From assembly GCF_050176255.1 (NCBI RefSeq), contig NZ_JBFXIE010000023.1: a DNA stretch of 47,858 bases; one strand, written 5' to 3'. Position numbers and translations under genes: made by a program. Of this stretch, positions 32,658 to 41,225 are shown piece by piece. This stretch comes from JBFXIE01 sp050176255. GTDB taxonomy: Bacteria > Pseudomonadota > Gammaproteobacteria > Burkholderiales > Burkholderiaceae_C. Position 1 is the first letter of the stretch, and each line of letters begins with the position of its first letter. Below the pieces are notes generated by a model. The model was not told the origin of the DNA. It saw only the letters and a program-made list of their open reading frames with translations, and ran no database searches.

Positions 32658-33571
32658 ATGCGCTGGCCCAGGCCGCGCGGGGCGCTGTGAAAGCCCAGCG
32701 CGTTGCGTTCGCCGCTCAGGGTCAGGCGCACGGGCGTGCCGCTTTCGGCCTGGCGCAGCAGATCGGCCACGGGGCCGGCGTCCAGCGCGGCCCAGGCAGT
32801 GGCCCAGGCACGCCAGTCCTCGCGCAGCGCGGCATCGCGCAGCTGGTGGGCTACTGTGGGCGCGGCGGCGGCGGCGGCGGTGGTAGGGGTTGGGGCGGGC
32901 GTGGGCAGCGCGCCGGTGCCATGCACCCAGAAGGCGTTGACGACTGGCAGGCCGCGCGCCGCGCGCTCGTCGTTGAAGGCGTGGGTGTACAGCAGCATCT
33001 GCATCTCGCTGTGCAGGCGGTGCAGGGTGCGGGCAGCGCGCACGTCAGGCATCCACGGCCGCACGTCGCGCAGCAGCACGCGCTCCAGCGATGCGGTGGC
33101 CAGACCGTTGAACACCTCGCCCTGCGCCAGCCAGCGGGTGGGCTGGTCGTAGTGCAGCGCGATGCCGTCTTCGGCAAACCAGGGCGCCACGATGGCCAGC
33201 AGCGCGCGCGATGCGGCCTCATCAAGCATCAGGTGATCCGGGTCGCGCAAGGTGACATGGTCGGCGCCCACCTGCCACTGGCAGGGCGTGAGGAAGGCCC
33301 AGGCCTGGCCGTCCGTGGGCAGGCCCTGCTGGTGGCGGTGCCAGGCGGCCCATGGGATGCGGCCATCCTCATGGGGCAGGCCCAGGGCTTGCGCCAGTGC
33401 GCGCTCGTGCGGGGTGCTGAAGCTGGTTTCTTCTCCCGGGTGGGTGCCAGCGGGGCTCAGGCGGGCGAGAAGCCTGTCCAGATGCGGCAGCGCCATGCCT
33501 GCCAGGGCTTGCTGCGCTCCCTCGGAGGCGCTTGCTGCGTAGGGAATGAGCAAATGAGTGATGTCTGACAT
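32606..33571 (-). CDS. RpfE-like conserved protein (COG4255)
   Basis: A 321-residue protein that I recognise as the RpfE/COG4255 type, distantly related to cofactor-independent phosphoglycerate mutases. The signature PVVNAFWVHGTGALP near residue 220 resembles the family's NS(x)WxWGxG stretch. Its biochemical role is not established; in Xanthomonas rpfE lies beside recJ and mutants have mild virulence effects. The protein has a Thr/Pro/Ala-rich insert (PTPAPTPTTAAAAAAP). Its final residues come from a dispersed-repeat copy shared with the recJ start. ATG 33571 gives MSDITHLLIPYAA. Confidence 0.75.
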   Translation of the reverse strand: MSDITHLLIPYAASASEGAQQALAGMALPHLDRLLARLSPAGTHPGEETSFSTPHERALAQALGLPHEDGRIPWAAWHRHQQGLPTDGQAWAFLTPCQWQVGADHVTLRDPDHLMLDEAASRALLAIVAPWFAEDGIALHYDQPTRWLAQGEVFNGLATASLERVLLRDVRPWMPDVRAARTLHRLHSEMQMLLYTHAFNDERAARGLPVVNAFWVHGTGALPTPAPTPTTAAAAAAPTVAHQLRDAALREDWRAWATAWAALDAGPVADLLRQAESGTPVRLTLSGERNALGFHSAPRGLGQRIQSLFRPQRFSSLREQL

Positions 33572-33649
33572 GGGGCGTTATTGTCCGGGATGCTCTAAGC
33601 CGGCAGTTGCGTGGAGCACGGTTCAACCCGGTGCCACAATCGCGCTTCC

Positions 33650-34903
33650 ATGCAAATTCCCTACGAACTGGCCTTGGGCTGGCGCTACACCCGGGCAGGC
33701 CGGGCCACGCGGCGCAACGGCTTCATCTCCTTCATCTCGGGCGTGTCCATGCTGGGCATATCGCTCGGGGTGGCGGCGCTCATCATCGTCCTGTCCGTGA
33801 TGAACGGTTTTCAGAAAGAGGTGCGCGACCGCATGCTCAGCGTGGTGTCGCACATCGAGATCTTCGCGCCGGGCGGCGCGGCGCTGCCCGACATGCCGCG
33901 CACGCTGGCCCAGGCGCGGGCCAATCCCAACGTGGTGGGCGCCGCGCCCTTCGTCGCCGCCCAGGCGCTGCTGGCGCGTGGCGAGGACATGAAGGGCGCG
34001 CTGGTGCGCGGCATCGACCCCGCGCACGAGGCCGAGGTGACCGACCTGGCCGCCGAGAACCTGGAGGGCTTGAAGGCCCTGGTGCCGGGCGAGTTCCGCG
34101 TGATCCTGGGCAGCGAGCTGGCACGCCAGCTGGGTGTGCATGCCGGCGACGCCGTCACGCTGATCGCGCCGGCCGGCCAGGTCACGCCCGCGGGCGTGGT
34201 GCCGCGCCTCAAGCAGATGACGGTGGCGGGCACCTTCAACTCGGGGCACTACGAATATGACTCGGCCCTGGTGATGCTGCACCACCAGGACGCCGAGCGC
34301 ATCTTCCGCCTGGAAGGGCCGACTGGCGTGCGCCTGAAGCTCCAGAATCTGCACGACGCACCCGACGTCACGCAGCAACTGGCGGCCAGCCTCTCGGGCA
34401 ACCTGTTGATCCGCGACTGGACGCAGCAAAACCGTACCTGGTTTGCCGCCGTGCAGCTGGAAAAACGCATGATGTTCATCATCCTCACGCTGATCGTGGC
34501 TGTGGCGGCATTCAACCTGGTGTCCACGCTGGTCATGACAGTGACCGACAAGCGCGCGGACATCGCCATCCTGCGCACGCTGGGTGCCAGCCCCGCCAGC
34601 ATCATGGGAATCTTCGTGGTGCAGGGCGCCATGGTGGGCGTGATCGGCACGCTGGCCGGCCTGCTGCTGGGCCTGGGCGTGGCCTTCAACATCGACGTGA
34701 TCGTGCCCGCCATCGAGCGGGCGCTGAACGCCAGCTTTTTGCCCAAAGACATTTACCTCATCAGCAAGATGCCCAGCGACCCGCAAAGCAGCGATATCGT
34801 GCCCATTGGCGTCATCTCGCTCATTCTGGCTTTTGTGGCCACCCTGTACCCGAGCTGGCGCGCCAGCCGCGTGAACCCGGCGGAGGCGCTGCGCTATGAG
34901 TAA
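33650..34903 (+). CDS. lolC: Lipoprotein-releasing ABC transporter permease (LolC/LolE type)
   Basis: The permease of the LolCDE machine that extracts mature lipoproteins from the inner membrane and hands them to LolA. The 417-residue protein has one membrane segment near the N-terminus (about 23-46, GVSMLGISLGVAALIIVLSVMNGFQ), a large periplasmic domain, and three segments in the C-terminal FtsX-like half (about 275-300, 320-350, 380-400). ATG 33650 gives MQIPYELALGWRYTRAGRA. Only one permease gene is present beside lolD, so it probably works as a homodimer or with a partner outside the window. It overlaps lolD by 8 bases. Confidence 0.93.
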   Translation: MQIPYELALGWRYTRAGRATRRNGFISFISGVSMLGISLGVAALIIVLSVMNGFQKEVRDRMLSVVSHIEIFAPGGAALPDMPRTLAQARANPNVVGAAPFVAAQALLARGEDMKGALVRGIDPAHEAEVTDLAAENLEGLKALVPGEFRVILGSELARQLGVHAGDAVTLIAPAGQVTPAGVVPRLKQMTVAGTFNSGHYEYDSALVMLHHQDAERIFRLEGPTGVRLKLQNLHDAPDVTQQLAASLSGNLLIRDWTQQNRTWFAAVQLEKRMMFIILTLIVAVAAFNLVSTLVMTVTDKRADIAILRTLGASPASIMGIFVVQGAMVGVIGTLAGLLLGLGVAFNIDVIVPAIERALNASFLPKDIYLISKMPSDPQSSDIVPIGVISLILAFVATLYPSWRASRVNPAEALRYE

Positions 34904-35576
34904 TGGGCAAGTGGTGCTGCAGGCGCAAGGCCTGACCAAGCGCTTTACCGAGGGGCGGCTGGATGTCACCGTGCTCAAGGGCGTGGACCTGGCGGTGCAT
35001 GCCGGCGAAACACTGGCCATCGTCGGTGCGTCGGGCTCGGGCAAGAGCACGCTGCTGCATCTGCTGGGGGGGCTGGATGCGCCCAGCGCCGGCAAGGTCA
35101 CGCTCAAGGGCCAGGCGCTGGGGGCGCTGTCGCCGGCGGCGCAGGGGCAGCTGCGCAACGCCCACCTGGGCTTCATCTACCAGTTTCACCACCTGCTGCC
35201 CGAGTTCAGCGCGCAGGACAACGTGGCCATGCCGCTGCGCATCCGCCGCGAGCCTTACGCGCAGTGCATCGCCCGGGCGGTGCAGATGCTGCAGACGGTA
35301 GGCCTGGGCGAGCGCGTGCACCATCGCCCGGCGGAATTATCGGGCGGCGAACGCCAGCGCGTGGCAATTGCGCGCGCGCTGGTCACGCGCCCGGCCTGCG
35401 TGCTGGCAGACGAACCTACGGGCAATCTGGACCGCGCCACCGCCGACGGGGTGTTTGCCCTGATGCTGCAACTGGCGCGCGAGCAGGGCACGGCCTTTGT
35501 GCTGGTCACGCACGACGAATCGCTGGCCGCGCGCTGCGACCGCGTGGTGCGTCTGGTGTCGGGCGTTCTGACGTGA
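34896..35576 (+). CDS. lolD: Lipoprotein-releasing system ATP-binding protein LolD
   Basis: The ATPase that powers lipoprotein release by the Lol permease. The 226-residue protein has Walker A GASGSGKSTL, the Lol/MacB-type Q-loop region FIYQFHHLLPEFSAQDNV, the signature LSGGERQRVAIARAL, Walker B VLADEPTGNLD and H-loop VTHDE. Length is typical (about 233). The ATG at 34896 lies inside the lolC end, so the two are translationally coupled. lolA, the periplasmic carrier, is at 47254, 12 kb away. Confidence 0.96.
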   Translation: MSNGQVVLQAQGLTKRFTEGRLDVTVLKGVDLAVHAGETLAIVGASGSGKSTLLHLLGGLDAPSAGKVTLKGQALGALSPAAQGQLRNAHLGFIYQFHHLLPEFSAQDNVAMPLRIRREPYAQCIARAVQMLQTVGLGERVHHRPAELSGGERQRVAIARALVTRPACVLADEPTGNLDRATADGVFALMLQLAREQGTAFVLVTHDESLAARCDRVVRLVSGVLT

Positions 35577-35628
35577 AAACAGCTGCCAGCCCTTATCTAT
35601 CGGGTGCTAGCAGCTATATTTTTTGCAC
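35575..35628 (-). repeat. Dispersed palindromic repeat, copy after lolD
   Basis: On the minus strand it reads AAAAAATATAGCTGCTAGCA, CCCGATAGATAAGGGCTGG and CAGCTGTTTTCA. The stem has changed from GCGCTT/AAGCGC to CCC/GGG, so both arms altered in step. It fills the gap between the convergent lolD and AhpD-like genes. Confidence 0.7.
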
Positions 35629-35632
35629 TTAA

Positions 35633-36004
35633 TTAACGGGCTGCGGCCGGTGCCTGCTCGGGCGCGCACTGGTCAAACGCCGCCACCGCATTGGCCGCGT
35701 ACATCAGCGACGGGCCGCCGCCCATGTACACCGCAATCGCCAGCGTCTCGTGGACCTCGGCGCGCGTGGCGCCCAGCCGCGCCAGGGCCTGCGTGTGAAA
35801 ACCGATGCAGCCGTCGCAGCGCGCGGCCACGCCGATACCCAGGGCGATCAGCTCTTTGGTCTTGGCGTCAATGGCGCCGGGCGCCAGGGCAGCCTTGCCC
35901 ATGGCGTTGAAGCCTTGCATCACCTCGGGCTGGCTGGTGCGCAGCTGGCCCACGTTGCCAGAGATTTCACGGGTGAGTGCCTTGTAGTCGGGGATTGCGG
36001 ACAT
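35633..36004 (-). CDS. AhpD-like carboxymuconolactone decarboxylase family protein
   Basis: A 123-residue protein with the AhpD-type core motif E-L-I-A-L-G-I and a CxxC-x3-H site (RCDGCIGFHTQALARLGA), followed by the helix LAIAVYMGGGPSLMYAANAVAAF. Such small single-domain proteins are peroxidase-like disulfide enzymes or uncharacterised relatives of AhpD. The substrate is not known. ATG 36004 gives MSAIPDYKALTREI. It diverges from the DUF2892 gene. Confidence 0.85.
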   Translation of the reverse strand: MSAIPDYKALTREISGNVGQLRTSQPEVMQGFNAMGKAALAPGAIDAKTKELIALGIGVAARCDGCIGFHTQALARLGATRAEVHETLAIAVYMGGGPSLMYAANAVAAFDQCAPEQAPAAAR

Positions 36005-36199
36005 GTAAAGTTCCTTCGCAGTGTGGATGACGGTGAAAGATGAAGGCGCCGCCCTGAGGCGCCGCCGTTGACATGTTCTTTAGTTTTTCCTAAATTAGCA
36101 AGTCCCTATTTTCTTGTTTAGCGTGAGCCGGTGATTGCCGGGGCGTTCAAAGATGCGCAGTACGCGCACATCAAGCGGTTTTTAACCAGGAGAAATGTC

Positions 36200-36397
36200 A
36201 TGAAACACAACGTCGGAGGTTTGGATCGTGTGCTGCGCATCGTCGTGGGGCTGGTGCTGATTGCGCTGGCGGCCACAGGCACGGTGGGCTGGTGGGGCTG
36301 GATTGGGGTGGTGCCGCTGCTCACAGGTCTGTTCAGCGTCTGCCCGGCGTATTCGCTGCTGGGTGTGAACACCTGTCCCATGCGCAAATCCGAATAA
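36200..36397 (+). CDS. DUF2892 (YgaP-like) small membrane protein
   Basis: A 65-residue protein of the DUF2892 family with two hydrophobic segments (LRIVVGLVLIALAATGTVGWWGWIGVVPLLTGLF) and conserved NVGGLDRVLR at the start and CPAYSLLGVNTC at the end. E. coli YgaP carries this module as its membrane domain behind a rhodanese; here it stands alone. The ATG at 36200 follows AGGAG (36187-36191); the ORF's longer version from 36131 has no support. It diverges from the AhpD-like gene. Confidence 0.85.
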   Translation: MKHNVGGLDRVLRIVVGLVLIALAATGTVGWWGWIGVVPLLTGLFSVCPAYSLLGVNTCPMRKSE

Positions 36398-36457
36398 ACC
36401 GTTTTGTATCGCGCTGCGCCGCGATGTGCGGTGATGTGCGGTGGCATCATCCGGCGC

Positions 36458-37306
36458 ATGCCTGTCTGGATAGACACCCACTGCCACCTGGATGAGTTCG
36501 CAGTCCATGGCGGCGCCGATTTTGCCGATGCCGAGCGCGCCCGCGCTGCGCGCGCTGGTGTGGCGCACTGTGTGCTACCGGCAGTGGACTTGGCCAACTT
36601 GCAGGCCGTGCGCGACATGGCCCACCGCCACGGCGACAGCTACGCGCTGGGCATCCACCCCCTCTATACCCCCCAGGCTGGTGACGACGACCCGCAGGCG
36701 CTTGCGCTCATGCTGGAGCAGTGCATGGGCGACCCGCGTCTGGTGGCTGTTGGCGAGATCGGGCTGGATTTTTTCGTGCCGGGCCTGGATGCTGAGCGGC
36801 AAGAGCAGTTTTACCGGGCGCAGCTGCAGCTGGCACGACGCTTTGATCTGCCGGTGATCCTGCATGTGCGGCGATCGGCGGACAAGTTGCTCAAAGGCTT
36901 GCGCGAGCTGCCTGTGCGCGGGGGCATCGCTCACGCCTTCAACGGCAGCCTGCAGCAGGCGCAGGCGTTCGTCGGCCTGGGCTTCAAGCTGGGCTTTGGC
37001 GGCGCCGTCACCTATGAGCGAGCGCTGCAGCTGCGGCGACTGGCTGCCGAGCTGCCGCTGGATGCGCTGGTGCTGGAAACCGATGCGCCCGACATCCCAC
37101 CACACTGGCTCTATGTGACCGCCGCTGAGCGCGCAGCCGGCCACCCGCCCGCCCGCAACAGCCCGGCCGAGCTGCCTCGCATCGGCGCGCTGGTGGCGCA
37201 GCTGCGCGGCATCTCCAGCGCCGAACTGGCCTGCGCCACCCGCACCAACGCCTGCGCGGCGCTGCCGCGGCTGCAGGGTTTGCTGGCACGTGATGGCGGG
37301 CATTGA
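36458..37306 (+). CDS. TatD-family metal-dependent hydrolase (YjjV-like)
   Basis: A 282-residue TatD family (amidohydrolase-fold) nuclease. The first metal motif HxH is at WIDTHCHLDEFAVHG, VAVGEIGLDFF carries a Glu ligand, VILHVRRSADKLLKGL and GIAHAFNGSLQQAQ the distal ones, and VLETDAPDIPP ends the active site. The pattern is closest to YjjV. TatD proteins are DNases in stress and DNA-damage contexts, and the neighbouring glycosylase gene fits a repair theme. ATG 36458 gives MPVWIDTHCHL. Confidence 0.9.
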   Translation: MPVWIDTHCHLDEFAVHGGADFADAERARAARAGVAHCVLPAVDLANLQAVRDMAHRHGDSYALGIHPLYTPQAGDDDPQALALMLEQCMGDPRLVAVGEIGLDFFVPGLDAERQEQFYRAQLQLARRFDLPVILHVRRSADKLLKGLRELPVRGGIAHAFNGSLQQAQAFVGLGFKLGFGGAVTYERALQLRRLAAELPLDALVLETDAPDIPPHWLYVTAAERAAGHPPARNSPAELPRIGALVAQLRGISSAELACATRTNACAALPRLQGLLARDGGH

Positions 37307-37314
37307 TTCAGGGT

Positions 37315-37371
37315 GTTCTGGTCTCCAGTCCTTATCTGACAAGCGCTGTCTGCTGCATAAATAATAGTCTT
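37315..37371 (-). repeat. Dispersed palindromic repeat, copy after tatD-like gene
   Basis: On the minus strand it reads ACTATTATTTATGCAGCAGA, then AGCGCTTGTCAGATAAG and GACTGGAGACCAG. It aligns over about 55 bases with the other copies but has several changes in both arms. It lies in the intergenic gap next to the start of the glycosylase gene. Confidence 0.6.
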
Positions 37372-37382
37372 GAAGAGGTGTG

Positions 37383-37934
37383 ATGACGCAACAGATGTCG
37401 CCGGCACAGCCTGCTGCCCGCTTGGTCGGCCTGCCTCCAGTGGTGGGCCCTGGCACGCGAATACTGGTGCTGGGCAGTTTTCCGGGTGTCGCTTCGCTGG
37501 CCGCACGGCAGTACTACGGCCACCCGCAGAACCATTTCTGGCGCATTCTTGCGGCGCTGTGGCCGCAGCATCCGCTGCCCGGCCGCGACCAGTACGCGGC
37601 GCGCTGCGACTGGCTGCTGGCCCGCGGCCTGGGCCTGTGGGACGTGTATGCCGCCTGCGAGCGCCAGGGCAGCCTGGACGCCAGTATCCGCAACGCGCAG
37701 GTCAACGATTTCGCGGCCTTGAATGCGCTGGCGCCGCATCTGGCCGCCATCGCCCACAATGGCGGGGAGAGCTTCCGCCACGCCATGGCTGTGCGCACTC
37801 GTCTGGGGCTGGGGGCAGATGCACCGATCGCGTCGCTGCGCCTGCCGTCCACCAGCCCGGCCAATGCGTCGTGGAGCTTTGACAGAAAACTGAGCGCCTG
37901 GGGCGATGCCCTGGCCAATTTTGGATTGGTATAA
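37383..37934 (+). CDS. Hypoxanthine/deoxyinosine DNA glycosylase (UDG superfamily, family 6)
   Basis: A 183-residue UDG-fold glycosylase. The motif LVLGSFPGVASLAARQYYGHPQNHFWRIL matches the hypoxanthine-DNA glycosylase family, which removes deoxyinosine and relatives formed by adenine deamination. LPSTSPANASWSFDRKLSAW is the C-terminal signature. The ATG at 37383 has AAGAGG four bases upstream; GTG 37380 just before it is an alternative. It overlaps the following gene by 29 bases, so the two are likely co-transcribed. Confidence 0.85.
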   Translation: MTQQMSPAQPAARLVGLPPVVGPGTRILVLGSFPGVASLAARQYYGHPQNHFWRILAALWPQHPLPGRDQYAARCDWLLARGLGLWDVYAACERQGSLDASIRNAQVNDFAALNALAPHLAAIAHNGGESFRHAMAVRTRLGLGADAPIASLRLPSTSPANASWSFDRKLSAWGDALANFGLV

Positions 37935-38700
37935 AAATTTGACCCGCAAGAAGACCGCCGCTGCCGAACTGCCCGAGGTCAGCGTCTCAGACGATGGCGA
38001 AGTGCGCCACCTGCACCTGGGCACGCCGTGGATCCAGGGCTCCATGCGCATCGCCGAGCCGTTCGAGATCGAACTGGAATACGTGCAGCGCATGATGGCC
38101 TGGCTGCTGTTCGTGGAGCCCGCCAGCGTGGCCAAGCGCCACGCAATGCAGCTGGGCCTGGGCGCCGGCGCCATCACCAAGTTCTGCCGCAAGAAGCTGC
38201 GCATGTGCTGCACCGTGGTCGAGCTGAATCCGCGCGTGGAGGCCGTTTGCCGCGCCTGGTTCAAGCTGCCGCCTGACGGCCCCATGCAGCGCGTGGTGCT
38301 GGCCGATGCGGCCCAGGAGATCAAAAAAACCGAGTGGCAGGGCACGGTGGACGCGCTGGCCGTGGATTTGTACGACCACGAAGCCGCCGCGCCTGTGCTG
38401 GACAGCGCAGAGTTCTACGCCGACTGCCGCGCGCTGCTGACGCTGGACGGCTGCCTGACGGTGAACCTGTTCGGCCGCGCCTCCAGCTACGAGCGCAGCC
38501 TGGCCGGGCTGGCCGAGGCTTTTGGCCCCGAGGCGCTGTGGGCCTTCAAGCCCACGCGCGAGGGCAATACCGTGGTGCTGGCCCAGCGTACGCCCATCCG
38601 GCCCAAACGCGCGCAGCTACTGGCCCAGGCCGAGGCGGTGCAGGCACGATGGAATCTGCCAGCGCCCAAGTGGCTGCGGGTGTTCAAGCCTGTGGCCTGA
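37906..38700 (+). CDS. Spermidine synthase-like methyltransferase-fold protein
   Basis: A 264-residue protein of the spermine/spermidine synthase fold. The nucleotide-binding loop is MQLGLGAGAITKFCRKK, followed by CTVVELNPRVEAV and VDALAVDLYDHEA. The canonical spermidine-synthase active-site DxxDP is not obvious, so it may not make a polyamine; many such lone relatives are uncharacterised. The start ATG at 37906 lies within the glycosylase gene, and no clear ribosome site was seen. A TTG at 37921 is an alternative. Confidence 0.75.
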   Translation: MPWPILDWYKNLTRKKTAAAELPEVSVSDDGEVRHLHLGTPWIQGSMRIAEPFEIELEYVQRMMAWLLFVEPASVAKRHAMQLGLGAGAITKFCRKKLRMCCTVVELNPRVEAVCRAWFKLPPDGPMQRVVLADAAQEIKKTEWQGTVDALAVDLYDHEAAAPVLDSAEFYADCRALLTLDGCLTVNLFGRASSYERSLAGLAEAFGPEALWAFKPTREGNTVVLAQRTPIRPKRAQLLAQAEAVQARWNLPAPKWLRVFKPVA

Positions 38701-38728
38701 AATGGCGGCAACTCATCCCGTTCACACC

Positions 38729-40549
38729 ATGACTGCATCCACGTTCTCTAAGGCGCATGAGACACCAGAGGGCAGGGCTGCGCGCGAGCACGCCCGGCAG
38801 GCCGCAGGGCCGCTGCAGTGGCGCAGCATCGTGGACTGGCTGCGCGCGGACGGCGTCATCAGCGCCGAGTTGGCGCAGCGCACCATTGCGCGCTGCTCGC
38901 AGGCCGAAAGCAGCCAGCATCCGCTGGTGCGGCTGGGTACCGTGAGCCTGGTGCGCGCCGCAGACGGCAAGCCGCTGGATGTGGACATGCTCACCGAATA
39001 CGTGGCGCGCCGCTGCGGCATCGAGTACCTGCGCATCGACCCCTTGAAGGTGGACGTTGGCCGCGTGTCCGATGCCATGAGCGCCAGCTACGCCGAGCGT
39101 CACAAGGTGCTGCCCGTGCAGGTGACCGGCACCGAGGTGGTGGTGGCTACGGCCGAGCCCTTTGTGGATGACTGGGTGGCCGAGGTGGAGCGCCAAGCCA
39201 GGCGCACCGTGCGCCGCGTGCTGGCCAACCCGCAGCACATCACACGCTACACGGCGGAGTTTTACGCGCTGGCCAAGTCGGTGCGCGCTGCACAAAAAAG
39301 CGGCGGTGCTGCGGCTGGCAGCAGCTTTGAGCAACTGGTGGAGTTGGGCAAGACCAACAAACAGCTGGACGCCAATGACCAGGGCGTCGTCAAGGTGGTG
39401 GACTGGCTATGGCAGTACGCCTTCGACCAGCGCGCCAGCGACATCCACCTGGAGCCGCGGCGCGAGCAGGGCGTGATCCGTTTTCGCATCGATGGCGTGC
39501 TGCACGCGGTCTATCAAATGCCTTTGGGCGTGCTGAGCGCCATGGTGGCGCGCGTGAAGCTGCTGGGGCGCATGGACGTGGTGGAAAAACGCCGCCCGCA
39601 GGACGGGCGCATCAAAACGCGCAACCCGCGTGGCGACGAGGTGGAAATGCGCCTGTCCACGCTGCCCACGGCCTTTGGCGAGAAGATGGTGATGCGCATC
39701 TTCGACCCCGACAACGCCGTGAAGGACCTGGATGCGCTGGGCTTCACCGCGCACGACGCCGAGCGCTGGGAGCAGCTGGTCAAGCGCCCGCACGGCATTA
39801 TTTTGGTGACCGGGCCCACGGGCTCGGGCAAGACCACCACGCTGTACTCCACCCTCAAGCGCGTGGCCACCGAAGAGGTGAACGTGAGCACGGTGGAAGA
39901 CCCGATCGAGATGATCGAGCCCAGCTTCAACCAGACCCAGGTGCAGCCGCAACTGGACTTCACCTTTGCCGACGGGCTGCGCGCTCTCATGCGGCAGGAT
40001 CCCGACGTGATCATGGTGGGCGAGATCCGCGATCTGCAGACCGCCGACATGGCAGTGCAGGCCGCGCTGACCGGCCACCTGGTGTTCTCCACGCTGCACA
40101 CCAACGACGCACCCAGCGCCGTCACGCGCCTGATGGAGCTGGGCGTGCCGCCGTACCTCATCAACGCCACGCTGCTGGGTGTGCTGGCGCAGCGCCTGGT
40201 GCGCACGCTGTGCCGGCATTGCCGTCAGGTGGACGAGGCGGCCCACCCCGACGTGCTGGCCGACATGATCCGCCCGTGGAAGATCAACGGCGGCTACCGC
40301 GCCTACAAGCCCGTGGGGTGCGTGGAATGCCGCATGACGGGCTTTCGGGGACGCATGGGGCTCTATGAGCTGCTGACCATGAGCGAGGCGCTCAAGACGC
40401 AGGTGAACCAGTCGCCGTCCATCGACGCGATGCGTCGTCAGGCCGTGCAGGAGGGAATGCGCCCGCTGCGCCTGGCCGGCGCGTTGCGCGCTGCCGAGGG
40501 GCTGACCACGCTGGAGGAGGTCATCGCGGCCACTCCGCCGCTCGATTGA
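38729..40549 (+). CDS. GspE/PilB-family secretion ATPase (orphan)
   Basis: A 606-residue type II secretion/type IV pilus ATPase. An N-terminal MshEN/T2SSE-N domain (about 20-190) precedes the ATPase core: Walker A GPTGSGKTTTLYS, Asp box VSTVEDPIEM, Walker B DPDVIMVGEIRD, His box TGHLVFSTLHTND. A four-cysteine zinc motif follows (CRHC and CVEC in LCRHCRQVDEA and VGCVECRMTGFRG). No pilC, gspF or pseudopilin genes flank it, so it may serve an apparatus elsewhere. ATG 38702 is an alternative start, nine codons upstream. It does not have a convincing ribosome site at either ATG. Confidence 0.88.
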   Translation: MTASTFSKAHETPEGRAAREHARQAAGPLQWRSIVDWLRADGVISAELAQRTIARCSQAESSQHPLVRLGTVSLVRAADGKPLDVDMLTEYVARRCGIEYLRIDPLKVDVGRVSDAMSASYAERHKVLPVQVTGTEVVVATAEPFVDDWVAEVERQARRTVRRVLANPQHITRYTAEFYALAKSVRAAQKSGGAAAGSSFEQLVELGKTNKQLDANDQGVVKVVDWLWQYAFDQRASDIHLEPRREQGVIRFRIDGVLHAVYQMPLGVLSAMVARVKLLGRMDVVEKRRPQDGRIKTRNPRGDEVEMRLSTLPTAFGEKMVMRIFDPDNAVKDLDALGFTAHDAERWEQLVKRPHGIILVTGPTGSGKTTTLYSTLKRVATEEVNVSTVEDPIEMIEPSFNQTQVQPQLDFTFADGLRALMRQDPDVIMVGEIRDLQTADMAVQAALTGHLVFSTLHTNDAPSAVTRLMELGVPPYLINATLLGVLAQRLVRTLCRHCRQVDEAAHPDVLADMIRPWKINGGYRAYKPVGCVECRMTGFRGRMGLYELLTMSEALKTQVNQSPSIDAMRRQAVQEGMRPLRLAGALRAAEGLTTLEEVIAATPPLD

Positions 40550-40720
40550 TCAACGCCGGCCGGGCCTTGCTGATGCCGGCTTCGGTGTCCTGGGTTCTTC
40601 AGCGGATCGCCAACCCGGAGTCCTAGGGAAACCTTGTATCCGTATGTAGGTGGAATCCACATCTGCGAGCGTGTCCCGGCGCCCCACAATCGCCCGTCGC
40701 GTTCCTTTTGGGAGACATTT

Positions 40721-41209
40721 GTGAAAATCAAGAGTCAGAGAGATTTCTTTTCGGGTCTCATGTTCCTTCTGGTGGGAGGTGGCTTCGCCTGGGGCGCCAC
40801 CACGTACAGCGTTGGCACAGGCGCCCGCATGGGGCCGGGCTACTTCCCGCTGATGTTGGGCATTTTGCTGGCCATCATTGGCGCCGTGATCATGTTCAAG
40901 GCCACCGTGGTCGAGACCATGGACGGTGACCGGATCGGCAAGTGGGCCTGGAAGCAGATCTTCTTCATCATTGGCGCCAACCTGCTGTTTGGCGTGCTGT
41001 TGGCAGGTCTGCCCAGCTTCGGCATTCCGGCCATGGGCCTGATCGTCGCCATCTACGGTCTGGTCTTCGTGGCCAGCCTGGCGGGCAGCCAGTTCAATTT
41101 CAAGGAAGTTCTCGTCCTGGCCACAGTGCTGGCTGTGGGCTGTTACGTGGCATTCGTTTGGGCGCTGAAGCTTCAGTTCCCCGTCTGGCCCAGCTTCATC
41201 GTGGGTTGA
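40721..41209 (+). CDS. tctB: Tripartite tricarboxylate transporter, small membrane subunit TctB
   Basis: A 162-residue protein with four hydrophobic segments (about 9-30, 38-55, 75-95, 100-120, with a further one near the end). TctB is the small membrane subunit of TTT transporters, which import citrate and related carboxylates with a periplasmic binding protein TctC. The GTG at 40721 has GGGAG six bases upstream. tctA follows after 16 bases. No tctC lies in this window, so the receptor must be supplied from elsewhere; stand-alone tctC genes are plentiful in Comamonadaceae. Confidence 0.85.
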   Translation: MKIKSQRDFFSGLMFLLVGGGFAWGATTYSVGTGARMGPGYFPLMLGILLAIIGAVIMFKATVVETMDGDRIGKWAWKQIFFIIGANLLFGVLLAGLPSFGIPAMGLIVAIYGLVFVASLAGSQFNFKEVLVLATVLAVGCYVAFVWALKLQFPVWPSFIVG

Positions 41210-41225
41210 TTGGAAAGACTGAACC

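Noticed and set aside
33610..33640. GGTTCAACCC resembling a tRNA T-loop
   Set aside because: No acceptor stem, anticodon arm or D-loop can be fitted around it. No tRNA is recognised anywhere in the window.
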